Of a stretch of 64,000 nucleotides of DNA, positions 27,438 to 35,963 are shown in pieces. Numbering within the stretch: position 1 is the first letter of the stretch; every line of letters begins with the position of its first letter. Source of the stretch: Clostridium sp. E02 (GTDB lineage: Bacteria; Bacillota; Clostridia; Lachnospirales; Lachnospiraceae); contig NZ_RJLQ01000010.1 in NCBI RefSeq assembly GCF_003833015.1, positions 91,678-155,677 on the forward strand. Direction: 5' to 3'. The notes below the pieces were generated by a model. The model was not told the origin of the DNA and did no database searches. It saw nothing but the letters and a program-made list of their open reading frames with translations. The position numbers and the translations under genes are program-made.

Positions 27438-27469
27438 CCTCCGTTACCCACCTCTCATTCTTTGAATAG

Positions 27470-27513
27470 AGTATAGTAAAAAACCAAGGTAGCGACAAGC
27501 CTCCCTAGGGGAT
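27470..27513 (-). promoter_or_regulatory. Promoter of the nickel/peptide operon with C/G-rich operator
   Basis: Minus strand: -35 TTGTCG (27498-27493), 17-base spacer, -10 TATACT (27475-27470). Directly upstream and touching the -35 is TCCCCTAGGGAGG, a G/C-tract dyad in otherwise AT-rich DNA. CsoR/RcnR-family sensors bind such G/C-tract dyads. Assignment to the sensor encoded next door is inference. Confidence 0.65.
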
Positions 27514-27515
27514 AT

Positions 27516-27860
27516 TTATTTGATAAAACGGTCGATGGCATTGTTTAAATCATCAATCGCCTGTCTGTCTCCTGATTCCACCGCATCGACGATACAATGC
27601 TCGATATGGTCTTTTATGATGACCTTTCCGGTGTTATTTAACGCTGAAATAACGGCGGAAAGCTGAATCAACACTTCGCTGCAATCTCGGTCTTCACTTA
27701 CCATGCGCTTAACCGATTCCAGATGACCAATGGCTCTGGAAAGACGATTGACCACCATTTTTGTATTTGTGTGTTTGTGGGGTTGTCCCTTTTCATGGCT
27801 ATGGGAATATTCGGTACCATCTTCTGCCGTATGGGTGTGATGTTGACTGTTTTCCCTCAT
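27516..27860 (-). CDS. CsoR/RcnR-family metal-sensing repressor with His-rich N-terminus
   Basis: DUF156-family repressor of 114 aa. The four-helix core carries the metal fingerprint Cys (in RDCSEVL), His 25 residues later and Cys four after that (DHIEHC), that is C-H-C as in Cu(I)-sensing CsoR and Ni(II)-sensing InrS. The 35-residue N-terminal extension is rich in His (QHHTHT, SHSH, HKH), as in nickel sensors of this family. Encoded directly upstream of a NikA-type transporter operon, it is more likely a nickel or cobalt sensor than a copper sensor. No copper gene is adjacent to it. Confidence 0.82.
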   Translation of the reverse strand: MRENSQHHTHTAEDGTEYSHSHEKGQPHKHTNTKMVVNRLSRAIGHLESVKRMVSEDRDCSEVLIQLSAVISALNNTGKVIIKDHIEHCIVDAVESGDRQAIDDLNNAIDRFIK

Positions 27861-27954
27861 GTTTCCACCTCGCTTCCATCTCCACCATTCTAACTTAAAA
27901 ATCAGAATTTCACAAGCTTTAACCTTGTTGGCTGCTATGGATTAAGACACCAAA

Positions 27955-27984
27955 AAGGCATCCGGATTATTCTCCAGACACCTT
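27955..27984. terminator. Terminator of the cupin-hemerythrin operon
   Basis: AAGGCATCCGGA and TCCAGACACCTT pair (with some G-U pairs), with T-runs on both strands. It lies directly after the hemerythrin gene. Confidence 0.75.
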
Positions 27985-27997
27985 TTTTTCTAACTTT

Positions 27998-28552
27998 TTA
28001 TTGCTTTTTCAACTGATTGGAAAGCCAGGTTTCGTATTTGGTCTGGACCCCGGATTCCTTTGCCACTTTTTCAAAGACAGCTGTCTCCTCGTCCACATCC
28101 TTCATCTTATCGCTTTGCAATGCACGAACTGCAAACCCATATGCAACTTGGTCTTCTTTCTCGATATGTCGTTTTAATAAGTCCCCATAACCAACCGCAT
28201 TGGATATAATATCCAATTTGTGATCAATAATTGGGGTTTTCTCATATTCCGAAACAGCGGTTTCCAACTGAGTGAGATGAAGTCTGCCCAGATCGTGTTC
28301 CACCAACATTCCATTCCGAATCAGCTTTTCTGCAACCGGCCCCATATTTTCCATCATGATTCGGAATAAAATCTTTTCTTCTTTTCCATGATGATGCTTG
28401 TCCGCATACGTTCTTCCAAAATCAATACATTCCCGTAAGAGATCCCCATCCACAGGTTCTCCCTCCAAGATTCCAGCACAGATACTTCTTAAAAAACCGT
28501 TAAATGCCAGTATATTTTCATGTTCCTTTACTAATATATCGATTCCATTCAT
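27998..28552 (-). CDS. Hemerythrin-domain protein
   Basis: Hemerythrin HHE-type di-iron protein of 184 aa. Iron ligands are visible as HENILAF near residue 11, DKHHHGKEEKILF near residue 53, VEHDLGRLHL near residue 85 and KRHIEKEDQVAY near residue 126. Such proteins bind O2 or NO-related species and protect Fe-S enzymes in anaerobes. Its ATG overlaps the stop of the gene upstream (ATGA), so the two are co-translated. It is last in the Fnr-type regulated operon. Confidence 0.9.
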   Translation of the reverse strand: MNGIDILVKEHENILAFNGFLRSICAGILEGEPVDGDLLRECIDFGRTYADKHHHGKEEKILFRIMMENMGPVAEKLIRNGMLVEHDLGRLHLTQLETAVSEYEKTPIIDHKLDIISNAVGYGDLLKRHIEKEDQVAYGFAVRALQSDKMKDVDEETAVFEKVAKESGVQTKYETWLSNQLKKQ

Positions 28553-29160
28553 GAGCAGCTCCTCAATTCATAGACTTGATTTTCATTGACTGTAAATTCC
28601 ACACCGGATTCGCTGAGCATACCTTTCATGAGGGAATGTCGCAGAAGATAATAATGATTAACGTCTCCCTGAATTAAATTCCAGTAATCTGCGTGAATTT
28701 CAGTGGTTTGTCTAAAAATCAGCTTTTTCTCCGATTCTTCCGTCAACGCATTAACTCTGTCACAAGGCATCCCATTCAGCAAGGTATTCTCAAGATAGTC
28801 ATATGCTTCTCTTACCGTAAGATTTCGACCAGCTGAATGTTTTTCTCCCAAGGCATATACTGCCTCTAAAAACTCATTGAGATGATCCGGATTATCCTTC
28901 AAAAGAATGGTTACTACATACGCAAGGCGGTTCTCCACTTGACTGACTCTCTCTTGCAGCCAACCGTGAATATTCGAAGTTTCAATGCTATCCTCCAAAT
29001 TACCACTGGGCAGCATTCCATACCTGTTTTTTGCCTTTTCTCTAATCCCATCCGCATACCCTTTTTCTTCTGCTGCTTGTAAGATTGCGTCGGTCATTTC
29101 TTCCTGAAACTTTATTTTATTGTATAGCCATATGTGGATTGGACCTAAAAAAGCACTCAT
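28549..29160 (-). CDS. Conserved hypothetical protein coupled to hemerythrin
   Basis: Protein of 203 aa that I do not recognise as a named family. It begins MSAFLGPIHIWLYNKIKFQEE and is mostly helical and charged. It contains single Cys residues in NGMPCDRVNAL and at the C-terminus (LRSCS) and a conserved-looking EIHADYWNLIQGDVNHYYLLRHSL segment with His/Asp/Tyr that could hold a metal. No signal peptide or membrane segment is seen. It has an AGAGGAG ribosome site and is translationally coupled to the hemerythrin gene. A role with O2/NO or Fe-S repair is inferred from the operon only. Confidence 0.75.
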   Translation of the reverse strand: MSAFLGPIHIWLYNKIKFQEEMTDAILQAAEEKGYADGIREKAKNRYGMLPSGNLEDSIETSNIHGWLQERVSQVENRLAYVVTILLKDNPDHLNEFLEAVYALGEKHSAGRNLTVREAYDYLENTLLNGMPCDRVNALTEESEKKLIFRQTTEIHADYWNLIQGDVNHYYLLRHSLMKGMLSESGVEFTVNENQVYELRSCS

Positions 29161-29196
29161 TCTACTCCTCTTTTCTCTACTGGTTTGACTGTTCTC

Positions 29197-29379
29197 TTAC
29201 TGGTTTAATTTTTCTAATACACCTTCTACATCAATTCCATGCACCATACATGCTTCCTCTAAGGTTTCCATCTGTGAGGATGGACAGCCCAGGCAGTGCA
29301 TCCCACAGCTCATTAAAATCTCCGCTGACTTTGGATTGTTATTTACTATTTCACCAATTTTCATTTCTTTGTTTATCAT
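29197..29379 (-). CDS. DUF1858 domain protein
   Basis: Small protein of 60 aa that is a single DUF1858 domain. It has the MKIGEIVNNNPKSAEILMSCGMHCLGCPSS pattern, with conserved Cys residues (C-x3-C-x2-C), then a helix that fits EACMVHGIDVEGVLEKLN. The same domain forms the N-terminus of ScdA/YtfE-type di-iron repair proteins, which also contain hemerythrin domains. Here the two parts are separate genes in one operon. That makes an Fe-S repair or nitrosative stress function plausible. Confidence 0.88.
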   Translation of the reverse strand: MINKEMKIGEIVNNNPKSAEILMSCGMHCLGCPSSQMETLEEACMVHGIDVEGVLEKLNQ

Positions 29380-29471
29380 TTTACGTCCTCCTGTTTTTTA
29401 CTTGCTTCGAATTTTCTTTCAATCTTCTTCATCCTATATTCTTCCTATATTCTTCTTATATTATTAACAAA

Positions 29472-29807
29472 TTAGAAAATTACAACCAGAGACATCTTAA
29501 AACACTCTTCCCCGTAGACTGCATGAGGTTTTTTCGCTGGCATGACCAAGGTCTCCCCTGTGCTAAGCCGGTATTCTTTTCCATCAACAATGAATGTTCC
29601 TGTTCCCTCTAACACAGTGACCATTGCATCTCCGTCTGATTCATGGGAGCTGATTTCTTCGCCCTTATCAAAGGCAAAAAGTGTAACACTAACTGCTTTA
29701 TTTTGTACCAACGTCTTACTTACGATTTGGCCTTCCTGAATGCTTACCAATTCTGCTAGACGAACGATTTCTTCTTTTTGGATGTTTTTTAAGATTTTTT
29801 CTGACAT
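29472..29807 (-). CDS. Cupin-domain protein, first gene of the Fnr-type regulated operon
   Basis: Single-domain cupin of 111 aa. The metal-binding motifs are partly visible: the first has SSHESDGDAMVTVLEG and the second VMPAKKPHAV. The start MSEKILKNIQ has AAGGAGG seven bases upstream; the longer frame lacks one. It is followed by the DUF1858, hypothetical and hemerythrin genes. Cupins of this small type are common beside Crp/Fnr regulators in Clostridia. The ligand is unknown. Confidence 0.85.
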   Translation of the reverse strand: MSEKILKNIQKEEIVRLAELVSIQEGQIVSKTLVQNKAVSVTLFAFDKGEEISSHESDGDAMVTVLEGTGTFIVDGKEYRLSTGETLVMPAKKPHAVYGEECFKMSLVVIF

Positions 29808-29846
29808 TTGTAACCTCCTTATTTTTGTTCTTGCCTTTACACTGAA

Positions 29847-29888
29847 ATTATAATATAATACTTTCAACATTTCGGTTGTAATAACAAC
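29847..29888 (-). promoter_or_regulatory. Cupin operon promoter with Crp/Fnr-type dyad at about -41.5
   Basis: Minus-strand -10 TATAAT (29852-29847) with no good -35. The dyad GTTGT-AATA-ACAAC (29875-29888) is centred at about 41.5 bases upstream of the start expected near 29840. That is the classical class II activator position for Crp/Fnr proteins, and a gene for one starts 32 bases beyond the dyad. Direct binding is inferred. Confidence 0.7.
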
Positions 29889-29920
29889 ATTATCAAAGAA
29901 TTTTAAAAAGGTTGGTGACT

Positions 29921-30589
29921 ATGGATAAATATTTACCTATATTAAAAAAATCAAGTTTGTTTTCAGGGGTCAGGTCAGAAGAAATCACAGTCATGTTAAA
30001 ATGCTTATCTGCCAGAGTGAAACACTATAAAAAGGAGGAGTTTATTATAAGAAGTGGAGACTACGTGCATTCCGTAGGTATGATGTTATCTGGAGCTGCT
30101 CTTATTATACAAGAAGATTTTTGGGGAAAGCGTACCATTATCTCTGAAGTAATGCCAGGCACGGTTTTTGCGGAAACCTATGCCTGTATTTCATCGATTC
30201 CCATAGAAATGAGTGTGATTTCAGATTCTGAATGTGATGTGTTATTTCTTGATTTTAATCGGATATTAACCACCTGCACCTCAGCATGTTCTTTTCACAC
30301 TCGTCTGATCCAGAATTTTTTATCTGCCATTGCAGGCAGAAATTTAGCTCTCACAAAAAAAATGCAGCACATGTCAAAAAAGACTATACGCGAAAAACTG
30401 CTTTCCTATCTTTCTACCGAATCGTTAAAAAGCAGTTCTTCTACGTTTGATATTCCGTTTAACAGACAGCAGCTTGCAGACTATCTTTCCATTGATCGAA
30501 GTGCGCTGTCTAATGAATTAAGCAAACTACAGGCAGAAGGGATACTCACCTATAAAAAGAACAGCTTCACTTTAATGGAGGAAATCTAA
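29921..30589 (+). CDS. Crp/Fnr-family transcriptional regulator
   Basis: Regulator of 222 aa with an N-terminal cNMP-binding-fold sensor domain (about residues 10-125, beginning LPILKKSSLFSGV) and a C-terminal Crp helix-turn-helix (NRQQLADYLSIDRSALSNELSKLQAEGI). It lacks the Fnr N-terminal Cys cluster; the few Cys are in the middle (SECDV, CTSACSF). It may therefore bind heme or another ligand, as HcpR-type NO regulators do. The ATG at 29921 is chosen over an in-frame TTG at 29912. It is divergent from the cupin-hemerythrin operon, whose promoter has a matching dyad. Confidence 0.88.
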   Translation: MDKYLPILKKSSLFSGVRSEEITVMLKCLSARVKHYKKEEFIIRSGDYVHSVGMMLSGAALIIQEDFWGKRTIISEVMPGTVFAETYACISSIPIEMSVISDSECDVLFLDFNRILTTCTSACSFHTRLIQNFLSAIAGRNLALTKKMQHMSKKTIREKLLSYLSTESLKSSSSTFDIPFNRQQLADYLSIDRSALSNELSKLQAEGILTYKKNSFTLMEEI

Positions 30590-30594
30590 CCGTC

Positions 30595-31974
30595 CTATCT
30601 CGGCAGTTTTACTGTAAAACAACTTCCCTTGTCCGTTTCACTGTCAACCGTCACCGTCCCACCATGGGCAGATACGATGGACTTTACTATAGCTAGTCCA
30701 ATCCCTGCCCCCCCTGATTTTCGATTTCTGGATTGATCTGTCCGGTAGAAACGTTGAAAAACAAGCGGAAGTTCTTTTTTTCCAATCCCCATCCCTGTGT
30801 CCGTCACTTTTATCACTCCATGGTATTTTTCCTCCTCTACCGTAATCGTAATTCTCCCACCCTCTTTGGTGTATTTAACCGCATTGGATAATAGATTGGC
30901 GACCACCTGGCTAATCCGATCCCGATCCCCTTTCACAATTACAGAATCTCCGATCAGTGAGAAATCTTGATCTTTTTTTCTAATTTCTCCTGTCATTGCA
31001 TCCGAAACAGTACTGACAACGGAAACCAAATCAACGAAATCCTTTTTCAGGTGCAGATTTTCTCCTTCTATTTTTGCAAGCTGTTCTAAATCTGCAACCA
31101 ATGTTCCCAGTCGTTTTACCTCTTCATGACAACTACTCAGTCGTTTTGGTGTAGGCTCCCAGAATCCTTCGATCATGGCTTCTAGATGAGACCCAAGGGC
31201 AGTCAATGGAGTCCTTAACTCGTGGGCTACATCAGCTGTCATCTGTTTTCTTAACGCCTCCTGATCATTGAGTGCACCAGATAATTCGTTAATGGCAGAT
31301 CCCATATCATCTAGTTCACAAATCCCAGTTCCTGGCTCAAAATGTATGTTATAGTTGCCTTGTGATATCTGCTTTGCAATATATGCTGTTTTTGCAACCG
31401 GTCTTGCGATCCTTTTTGCTAAATAGCAACCAACCACCACCGAGCAAAAACTGGATAAAATCCCAATGGAAAGAAGGATGGTATTCATAACTTTGATGAA
31501 ATTAAAATCTGCTTCACTCATAAAAAAAGGACCATAGTATTGAATGGAAAGAGTCCCTATTTTCTGACCATTTTGATTGACTTCATACATATGATTCACA
31601 AATCCGCCTTCTGCTCCCCGTTTGCGCATACGCGCTGTGATATCATCCATAATCCTTCCGCACAGACTCATATCATGGTCTTGGGCATCCCAAACTACAC
31701 CTCCGTTTTCATCTGAAAGTTTTAGGATATATCCATCATACAACGCATTCATTCCAATGGCATGAACCAGATCATGATTAAATTTTCCTTGTAATCCATC
31801 ATACTGTCTGCTTAATTCCTCTACGATATTCTCTCGCCGCTTTTCCCCAATTTCAGAGATGTATGATTCAAATTCACGGGTGATAAACCAGTTAGACAAT
31901 ACCCCGATTAATAAAATGGTAAGAAGAAGCGTGAAAAAAATGGAAAAAGATAACTGTTTACGCAGGCTTTTCAT
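30595..31974 (-). CDS. Sensor histidine kinase (BaeS/CpxA-like)
   Basis: Membrane kinase of 459 aa with a first helix near residues 8-30, an extracytoplasmic sensor and a second helix near 160-180. HAMP, HisKA with the phospho-acceptor His in ADVAHELRTPL near residue 251, and HATPase_c with N (VANLLSNAVKY), G1 (VTDTGMGIG) and G2 (GGAGIGLAIV) boxes follow. The start MKSLRKQLSF has a GGAGGG site. It follows its response regulator by four bases. It lies next to copA/copZ and may sense copper or envelope stress, but this is only positional. Confidence 0.9.
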   Translation of the reverse strand: MKSLRKQLSFSIFFTLLLTILLIGVLSNWFITREFESYISEIGEKRRENIVEELSRQYDGLQGKFNHDLVHAIGMNALYDGYILKLSDENGGVVWDAQDHDMSLCGRIMDDITARMRKRGAEGGFVNHMYEVNQNGQKIGTLSIQYYGPFFMSEADFNFIKVMNTILLSIGILSSFCSVVVGCYLAKRIARPVAKTAYIAKQISQGNYNIHFEPGTGICELDDMGSAINELSGALNDQEALRKQMTADVAHELRTPLTALGSHLEAMIEGFWEPTPKRLSSCHEEVKRLGTLVADLEQLAKIEGENLHLKKDFVDLVSVVSTVSDAMTGEIRKKDQDFSLIGDSVIVKGDRDRISQVVANLLSNAVKYTKEGGRITITVEEEKYHGVIKVTDTGMGIGKKELPLVFQRFYRTDQSRNRKSGGAGIGLAIVKSIVSAHGGTVTVDSETDKGSCFTVKLPR

Positions 31975-31978
31975 AAAA

Positions 31979-32677
31979 TCACCCTCCAAACTTATAACCA
32001 AGTCCAGGAATTGTTCGAATATACACCGGATTTTTGGGATCATCCTCTACTTTTTTCCGTAAGTTTTTGATGTGGCTGTCAATGGCTCTATCGTATCCGG
32101 TAAACCCGGTACCCATAGCAGATTCAATCAATTCGTCCCTGGTAAAAACTTTTCCTGGATACTTAATAAGCACCGCTAAGATCTTTCGTTCACTCGGCGT
32201 TAGGGATATACTAATCCCTTGCTTTCGCACTTCGTTTTTATCAAAATCTACCATGAAATCCCCATCTCTCCAAGAATTGCGCTTAACCAGTGGAATAAGA
32301 TCATTTTCTGCCCGGCGAAGAACCGCTTCGATTCTGGCATATAGTTCTTTTAAACCAAACGGCTTAATAATATAATCATCCGCTCCCATAAAAAGTCCCT
32401 CTACCACATCTTCCTCTTCCACTTTCGCAGTCAGCATAATAATAGGAACACGAGATTTCTTTCTGATATTCGTACAGATCTCTTCTCCTGAAATGTCTGG
32501 AAGCATCCGGTCTAAAATAACCAGAGAGATATTTTCCGTATCAAATATCTTCAGTGCACGTTCTCCATGATCCGCCGGAAATGTACGAAATCCACGGCTT
32601 TCTAATAACATACATACAACTTCCAGTATTTTCGGTTCATCATCTACAACCAATACGTTCCGATTGTTTCTTCCCAT
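31979..32677 (-). CDS. OmpR-family response regulator
   Basis: Response regulator of 232 aa. The receiver domain has the acidic pair DDE near residue 12, phospho-acceptor Asp in LVILDRMLP near residue 55, and Lys in IIKPFG. The C-terminal winged helix has LTPSERKILAVL and RAIDSHIKNLRKK. Start set by GGAGGTGA. It is the first gene of the two-gene system and follows copA-copZ on the same strand after a terminator. Confidence 0.93.
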   Translation of the reverse strand: MGRNNRNVLVVDDEPKILEVVCMLLESRGFRTFPADHGERALKIFDTENISLVILDRMLPDISGEEICTNIRKKSRVPIIMLTAKVEEEDVVEGLFMGADDYIIKPFGLKELYARIEAVLRRAENDLIPLVKRNSWRDGDFMVDFDKNEVRKQGISISLTPSERKILAVLIKYPGKVFTRDELIESAMGTGFTGYDRAIDSHIKNLRKKVEDDPKNPVYIRTIPGLGYKFGG

Positions 32678-32713
32678 CCTGTCACCTCCATATTGCTTAT
32701 GAAGTTAGCAAAA

Positions 32714-32742
32714 GCGGGAACCGCAAAAAAAGCGATTCCCGT
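32714..32742 (-). terminator. Terminator after copA-copZ
   Basis: ACGGGAATCGC / GCGGTTCCCGC stem with an internal run of seven T and a T-rich tail on the minus strand, directly after copZ. Confidence 0.8.
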
Positions 32743-32751
32743 CTGTTATTA

Positions 32752-32958
32752 TTAAATTACATCATATCCCTGATCTTCGATTTCTTCTTTAATTTTTTCT
32801 ACGGAAGCCTCTGAAAGCTCATGATCAACCGTTACTGTTTTTGCCTCTAAGTCTACTTTAACATCCGATACACCGGTTAACGCTCCCACGGCTTTGGTAA
32901 TCGCGTTTACACAGTGTTCACATGCCATTCCGTCTACATTTATTGTTGTTTTAGTCAT
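32752..32958 (-). CDS. copZ: Copper chaperone CopZ (HMA domain)
   Basis: Heavy-metal-associated domain protein of 68 aa with the Cu(I)-binding motif GMACEHC near residue 10 and the typical beta-alpha-beta-beta-alpha-beta length. It carries cuprous ion to the CopA ATPase encoded 24 bases upstream in the same operon. Confidence 0.93.
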   Translation of the reverse strand: MTKTTINVDGMACEHCVNAITKAVGALTGVSDVKVDLEAKTVTVDHELSEASVEKIKEEIEDQGYDVI

Positions 32959-32982
32959 TTTAATTCCTCCATATAATATTTT

Positions 32983-35454
32983 TTACATTTTTGATGGTTT
33001 CAATCGTTTTAATCGTAATGCATTGGTCAAAACGGAAACTGAGCTTAAACTCATGGCCGCTGCTGCAAACATGGGATTAAGAAGAGGTCCATGAAACAGC
33101 AGATGTAAAATTCCCGCCGCAATGGGAATTCCAATCACATTATAACCAAATGCCCAGAAAAGATTTTCCTTAATGTTGCGGATGGTGTGCTTACTAAGAT
33201 TAATGGCGGTTGGTACATCCATCAAATCAGACCGCATAAGGACAATGTCCGCAGATTCCATAGCAACATCTGTGCCTGAGCCAATGGCGATTCCGATATC
33301 TGCCTGTGCAAGAGCAGGTGCATCGTTGATTCCATCTCCTACCATAGCAACTTTTTGCCCGCCTGTCTGCAGTTTTTTTACCTCATTGGATTTATCTTTG
33401 GGAAGAACTTCTGAAAGAACCCGGTCAATTCCTACTTGCTTTGCGATGGCATTGGCAGTCTTTTTATTATCACCAGTGATCATTGCTACCTGGATTCCCA
33501 TCTTATGAAGACGTTCAATGGCTTCCCGGCTAGACTCTTTCACCACATCTGCAACTGCTACAATCCCTGCCAGTTTCCCGTCAACAGCCACAAACATAGG
33601 GGTTTTTCCTTCTTCTGCCAGACGATCTGATCTCTCTTCCATACCCGTCATCAAAATGTTTTTTTCTTCCATTAATTTCCGGTTTCCTGCCAATATGTCT
33701 TTTCCATCAATTCTAGCCTCAATGCCACGCCCCGTAAGGGACATAAAATGTTCTGCCTCCATAAGAGACAGCCCTTTCTCTTTTGCTCCGCGAACAATTG
33801 CCTGACCTAAAGGATGCTCAGATCCCTTTTCTGCCGAAGCCGTGAGATTTAAAAGTGTATCACGATCCATGGTAACCGATAAGACATCGGTTACGGTTGG
33901 TTTTCCTTCGGTAATCGTACCTGTTTTGTCAAATACAATGGTTTGTATCTTATGGGCAGTTTCAAGTGCTTCTCCACCTTTTATCAAGATTCCATATTCC
34001 GCGCCTTTTCCTGTTCCCACCATGATGGCAGTAGGAGTCGCAAGCCCTAGTGCACAAGGACAAGCGATAACCAATACAGAGATAAAAATCGTTAATGCAA
34101 ACTTTAGATCACCTGCCGTTCCGATGTACCAGGCAATACCGGAAACCAGAGCAATCACGCAGACCACTGGGACAAAGTATCCGGATACAACATCTGCCAA
34201 CTGAGCAATGGGTGCCTTAGATCCCTGAGCATCTTCTACAAGTTTGATGATCTGTGCAAGTGCCGTATCACTTCCTATTTTTTCCGCTTTAAACTGTATG
34301 GTTCCTGTTGTATTAATAGAAGCAGCGTAAACTGGATCTCCCTCCGTTTTATCCACGGGCATGCTTTCACCTGTCAGCATGGACTCGTCAATGGAAGTAT
34401 GACCACCAAGTACCACTCCATCCACGGGAATTTTATCCCCTGGTTTTACAAGAATGATATCTCCGATCTCCACTTCATCAATGGAAATCTCCTTTTCCAC
34501 TCCGTCCATTAAAATAATGGCCGTCTTTGGCGCAAGTCCCATGAGTTTCTTAATCGCTTCACTTGTTTTCCCCTTGGAAACAGCTTCCAAAGACTTTCCA
34601 AGAAGAATCAGGGTGATAATAACACCAGCGGATTCAAAATACAAAGAATCTACTGCCATATGGTGTCCTGCTGCGATCTGGAATGTATTATAGATACTAA
34701 AAGCCACAGCAGCTGTTGTTCCAATCGCAATCAAAGAATCCATGTTTGGACTTCCCTGAAACAGAGACTTAAAGCCTATGGTATAAAATTTATATCCCAC
34801 TGCAATTACAGGAATTACCAACCCCAATTGTGTCAGTGCAAACCGCATGGGATATTTCATTGGCTCCAGAAAAGCAGGAAACGGAAGATGGATAAAAGTG
34901 ATCATGGGTGCCATGGCAAAGTAAAGCAATGGAAGAGAAAATATGGCAGATACAATAAATTTAGTCCAAAGTGTCCGTATCTCTTTCTGTTTGCGTTCTC
35001 TGTCCTCATCTGCTGCATCGGACCTATTTATCTCCAATGCCTGATACCCGATCTTTTCAATCGCTGCCCGAATCGCAGACATACGGACTTGACCAGGATC
35101 ATAGATCACCGTTGCTTTTTCTGTGGCAAAATTAACAGAAGCACGTTCTACTCCAGGGAGCTTTCCTACGGTTTTTTCAATCCGTTTTGCACAAGCGGCA
35201 CAGGTCATCCCTGCGATTGGTATGTTAACATTAGTGTTTTCTGATTTTTCCACCACTTCGTATCCGATTTTTGCAACGGCTTCTTTGATGTCTGAGAGAG
35301 CCAGTGAATCCTCATCATATTCCACAAACAGTTTTTCCGTTGCCAGGTTTACACTTGCCTGATCCATTCCTGAAAGCTTCTTCACTTTCTTCTCTATCCT
35401 TTGAGCACAAGCGGCACAGGTCATACCGCGAATACTTAATGTTTTATTTTCCAT
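32983..35454 (-). CDS. copA: Copper-exporting P1B-type ATPase CopA
   Basis: Integral membrane ATPase of 823 aa. Two N-terminal HMA domains have GMTCAACA motifs near residues 10 and 82. Further motifs are the actuator TGES, the intramembrane CPC in IACPCALGLATPT, the phosphorylation site DKTGTITEGKP, SEHPLGQAI and the hinge MVGDGINDAPA. It exports Cu(I) using ATP. First gene of copA-copZ, divergent from an HxlR regulator. Confidence 0.96.
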   Translation of the reverse strand: MENKTLSIRGMTCAACAQRIEKKVKKLSGMDQASVNLATEKLFVEYDEDSLALSDIKEAVAKIGYEVVEKSENTNVNIPIAGMTCAACAKRIEKTVGKLPGVERASVNFATEKATVIYDPGQVRMSAIRAAIEKIGYQALEINRSDAADEDRERKQKEIRTLWTKFIVSAIFSLPLLYFAMAPMITFIHLPFPAFLEPMKYPMRFALTQLGLVIPVIAVGYKFYTIGFKSLFQGSPNMDSLIAIGTTAAVAFSIYNTFQIAAGHHMAVDSLYFESAGVIITLILLGKSLEAVSKGKTSEAIKKLMGLAPKTAIILMDGVEKEISIDEVEIGDIILVKPGDKIPVDGVVLGGHTSIDESMLTGESMPVDKTEGDPVYAASINTTGTIQFKAEKIGSDTALAQIIKLVEDAQGSKAPIAQLADVVSGYFVPVVCVIALVSGIAWYIGTAGDLKFALTIFISVLVIACPCALGLATPTAIMVGTGKGAEYGILIKGGEALETAHKIQTIVFDKTGTITEGKPTVTDVLSVTMDRDTLLNLTASAEKGSEHPLGQAIVRGAKEKGLSLMEAEHFMSLTGRGIEARIDGKDILAGNRKLMEEKNILMTGMEERSDRLAEEGKTPMFVAVDGKLAGIVAVADVVKESSREAIERLHKMGIQVAMITGDNKKTANAIAKQVGIDRVLSEVLPKDKSNEVKKLQTGGQKVAMVGDGINDAPALAQADIGIAIGSGTDVAMESADIVLMRSDLMDVPTAINLSKHTIRNIKENLFWAFGYNVIGIPIAAGILHLLFHGPLLNPMFAAAAMSLSSVSVLTNALRLKRLKPSKM

Positions 35455-35596
35455 TTTTTCACCTCTCTCTTTTCTTCTGACCTCTCTTGAAGTTTTTTAT
35501 TACTCATGATATTATTATGGCAGTTATTACGAAATTTGCAAGTATGCACTTTTTTGTTACATAGTACCCAAAAAGATACCAAAGGAGGTTTTTCTT

Positions 35597-35959
35597 ATGA
35601 AATGCGATTGCAGCGGTTCTTATCACTGTCCAGTGGATACCACATTAAGTATGATCGGTGGGAAGTACAAAGCGTTGATTTTATGGCATTTGATTCATAA
35701 AACTCTTCGGTTTGGAGAACTTCGTACACTGATTCCCCAGGCAACCCCAAAGATGCTGACTCAACAGCTTCGAGAACTGGAGAAAGACCAGTTACTTATC
35801 CGTACTGTCTATCCAGTTGTTCCCCCAAAAGTGGAATATCAGCTTTCAGAACTAGGTTATAGCATACGCCCAATTTTAGAAACCATGTATCAATGGGGTG
35901 CAGATTACTTAGCCCAAAATGGTATGGCGGTAAGCTGTTCCATGACATTTCCAAATTAA
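35597..35959 (+). CDS. HxlR-family regulator divergent from copA
   Basis: HxlR winged-helix regulator of 120 aa. The N-terminal segment MKCDCSGSYHCPVD has three Cys, followed by TLSMIGGKYKALILWHL and the DNA-binding region RFGELRTLIPQATPKMLTQQLRELE. Cys-rich HxlR proteins often sense redox or electrophile stress by thiol chemistry; metal sensing is also possible with this Cys pattern. AAAGGAGG precedes the ATG. Divergent placement from copA suggests it controls the copper genes. Confidence 0.85.
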   Translation: MKCDCSGSYHCPVDTTLSMIGGKYKALILWHLIHKTLRFGELRTLIPQATPKMLTQQLRELEKDQLLIRTVYPVVPPKVEYQLSELGYSIRPILETMYQWGADYLAQNGMAVSCSMTFPN

Positions 35960-35963
35960 TCAT

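Noticed and set aside
34660..35244. 194-codon plus-strand frame opposite copA
   Set aside because: Shadow of copA; no start signal and no domain.
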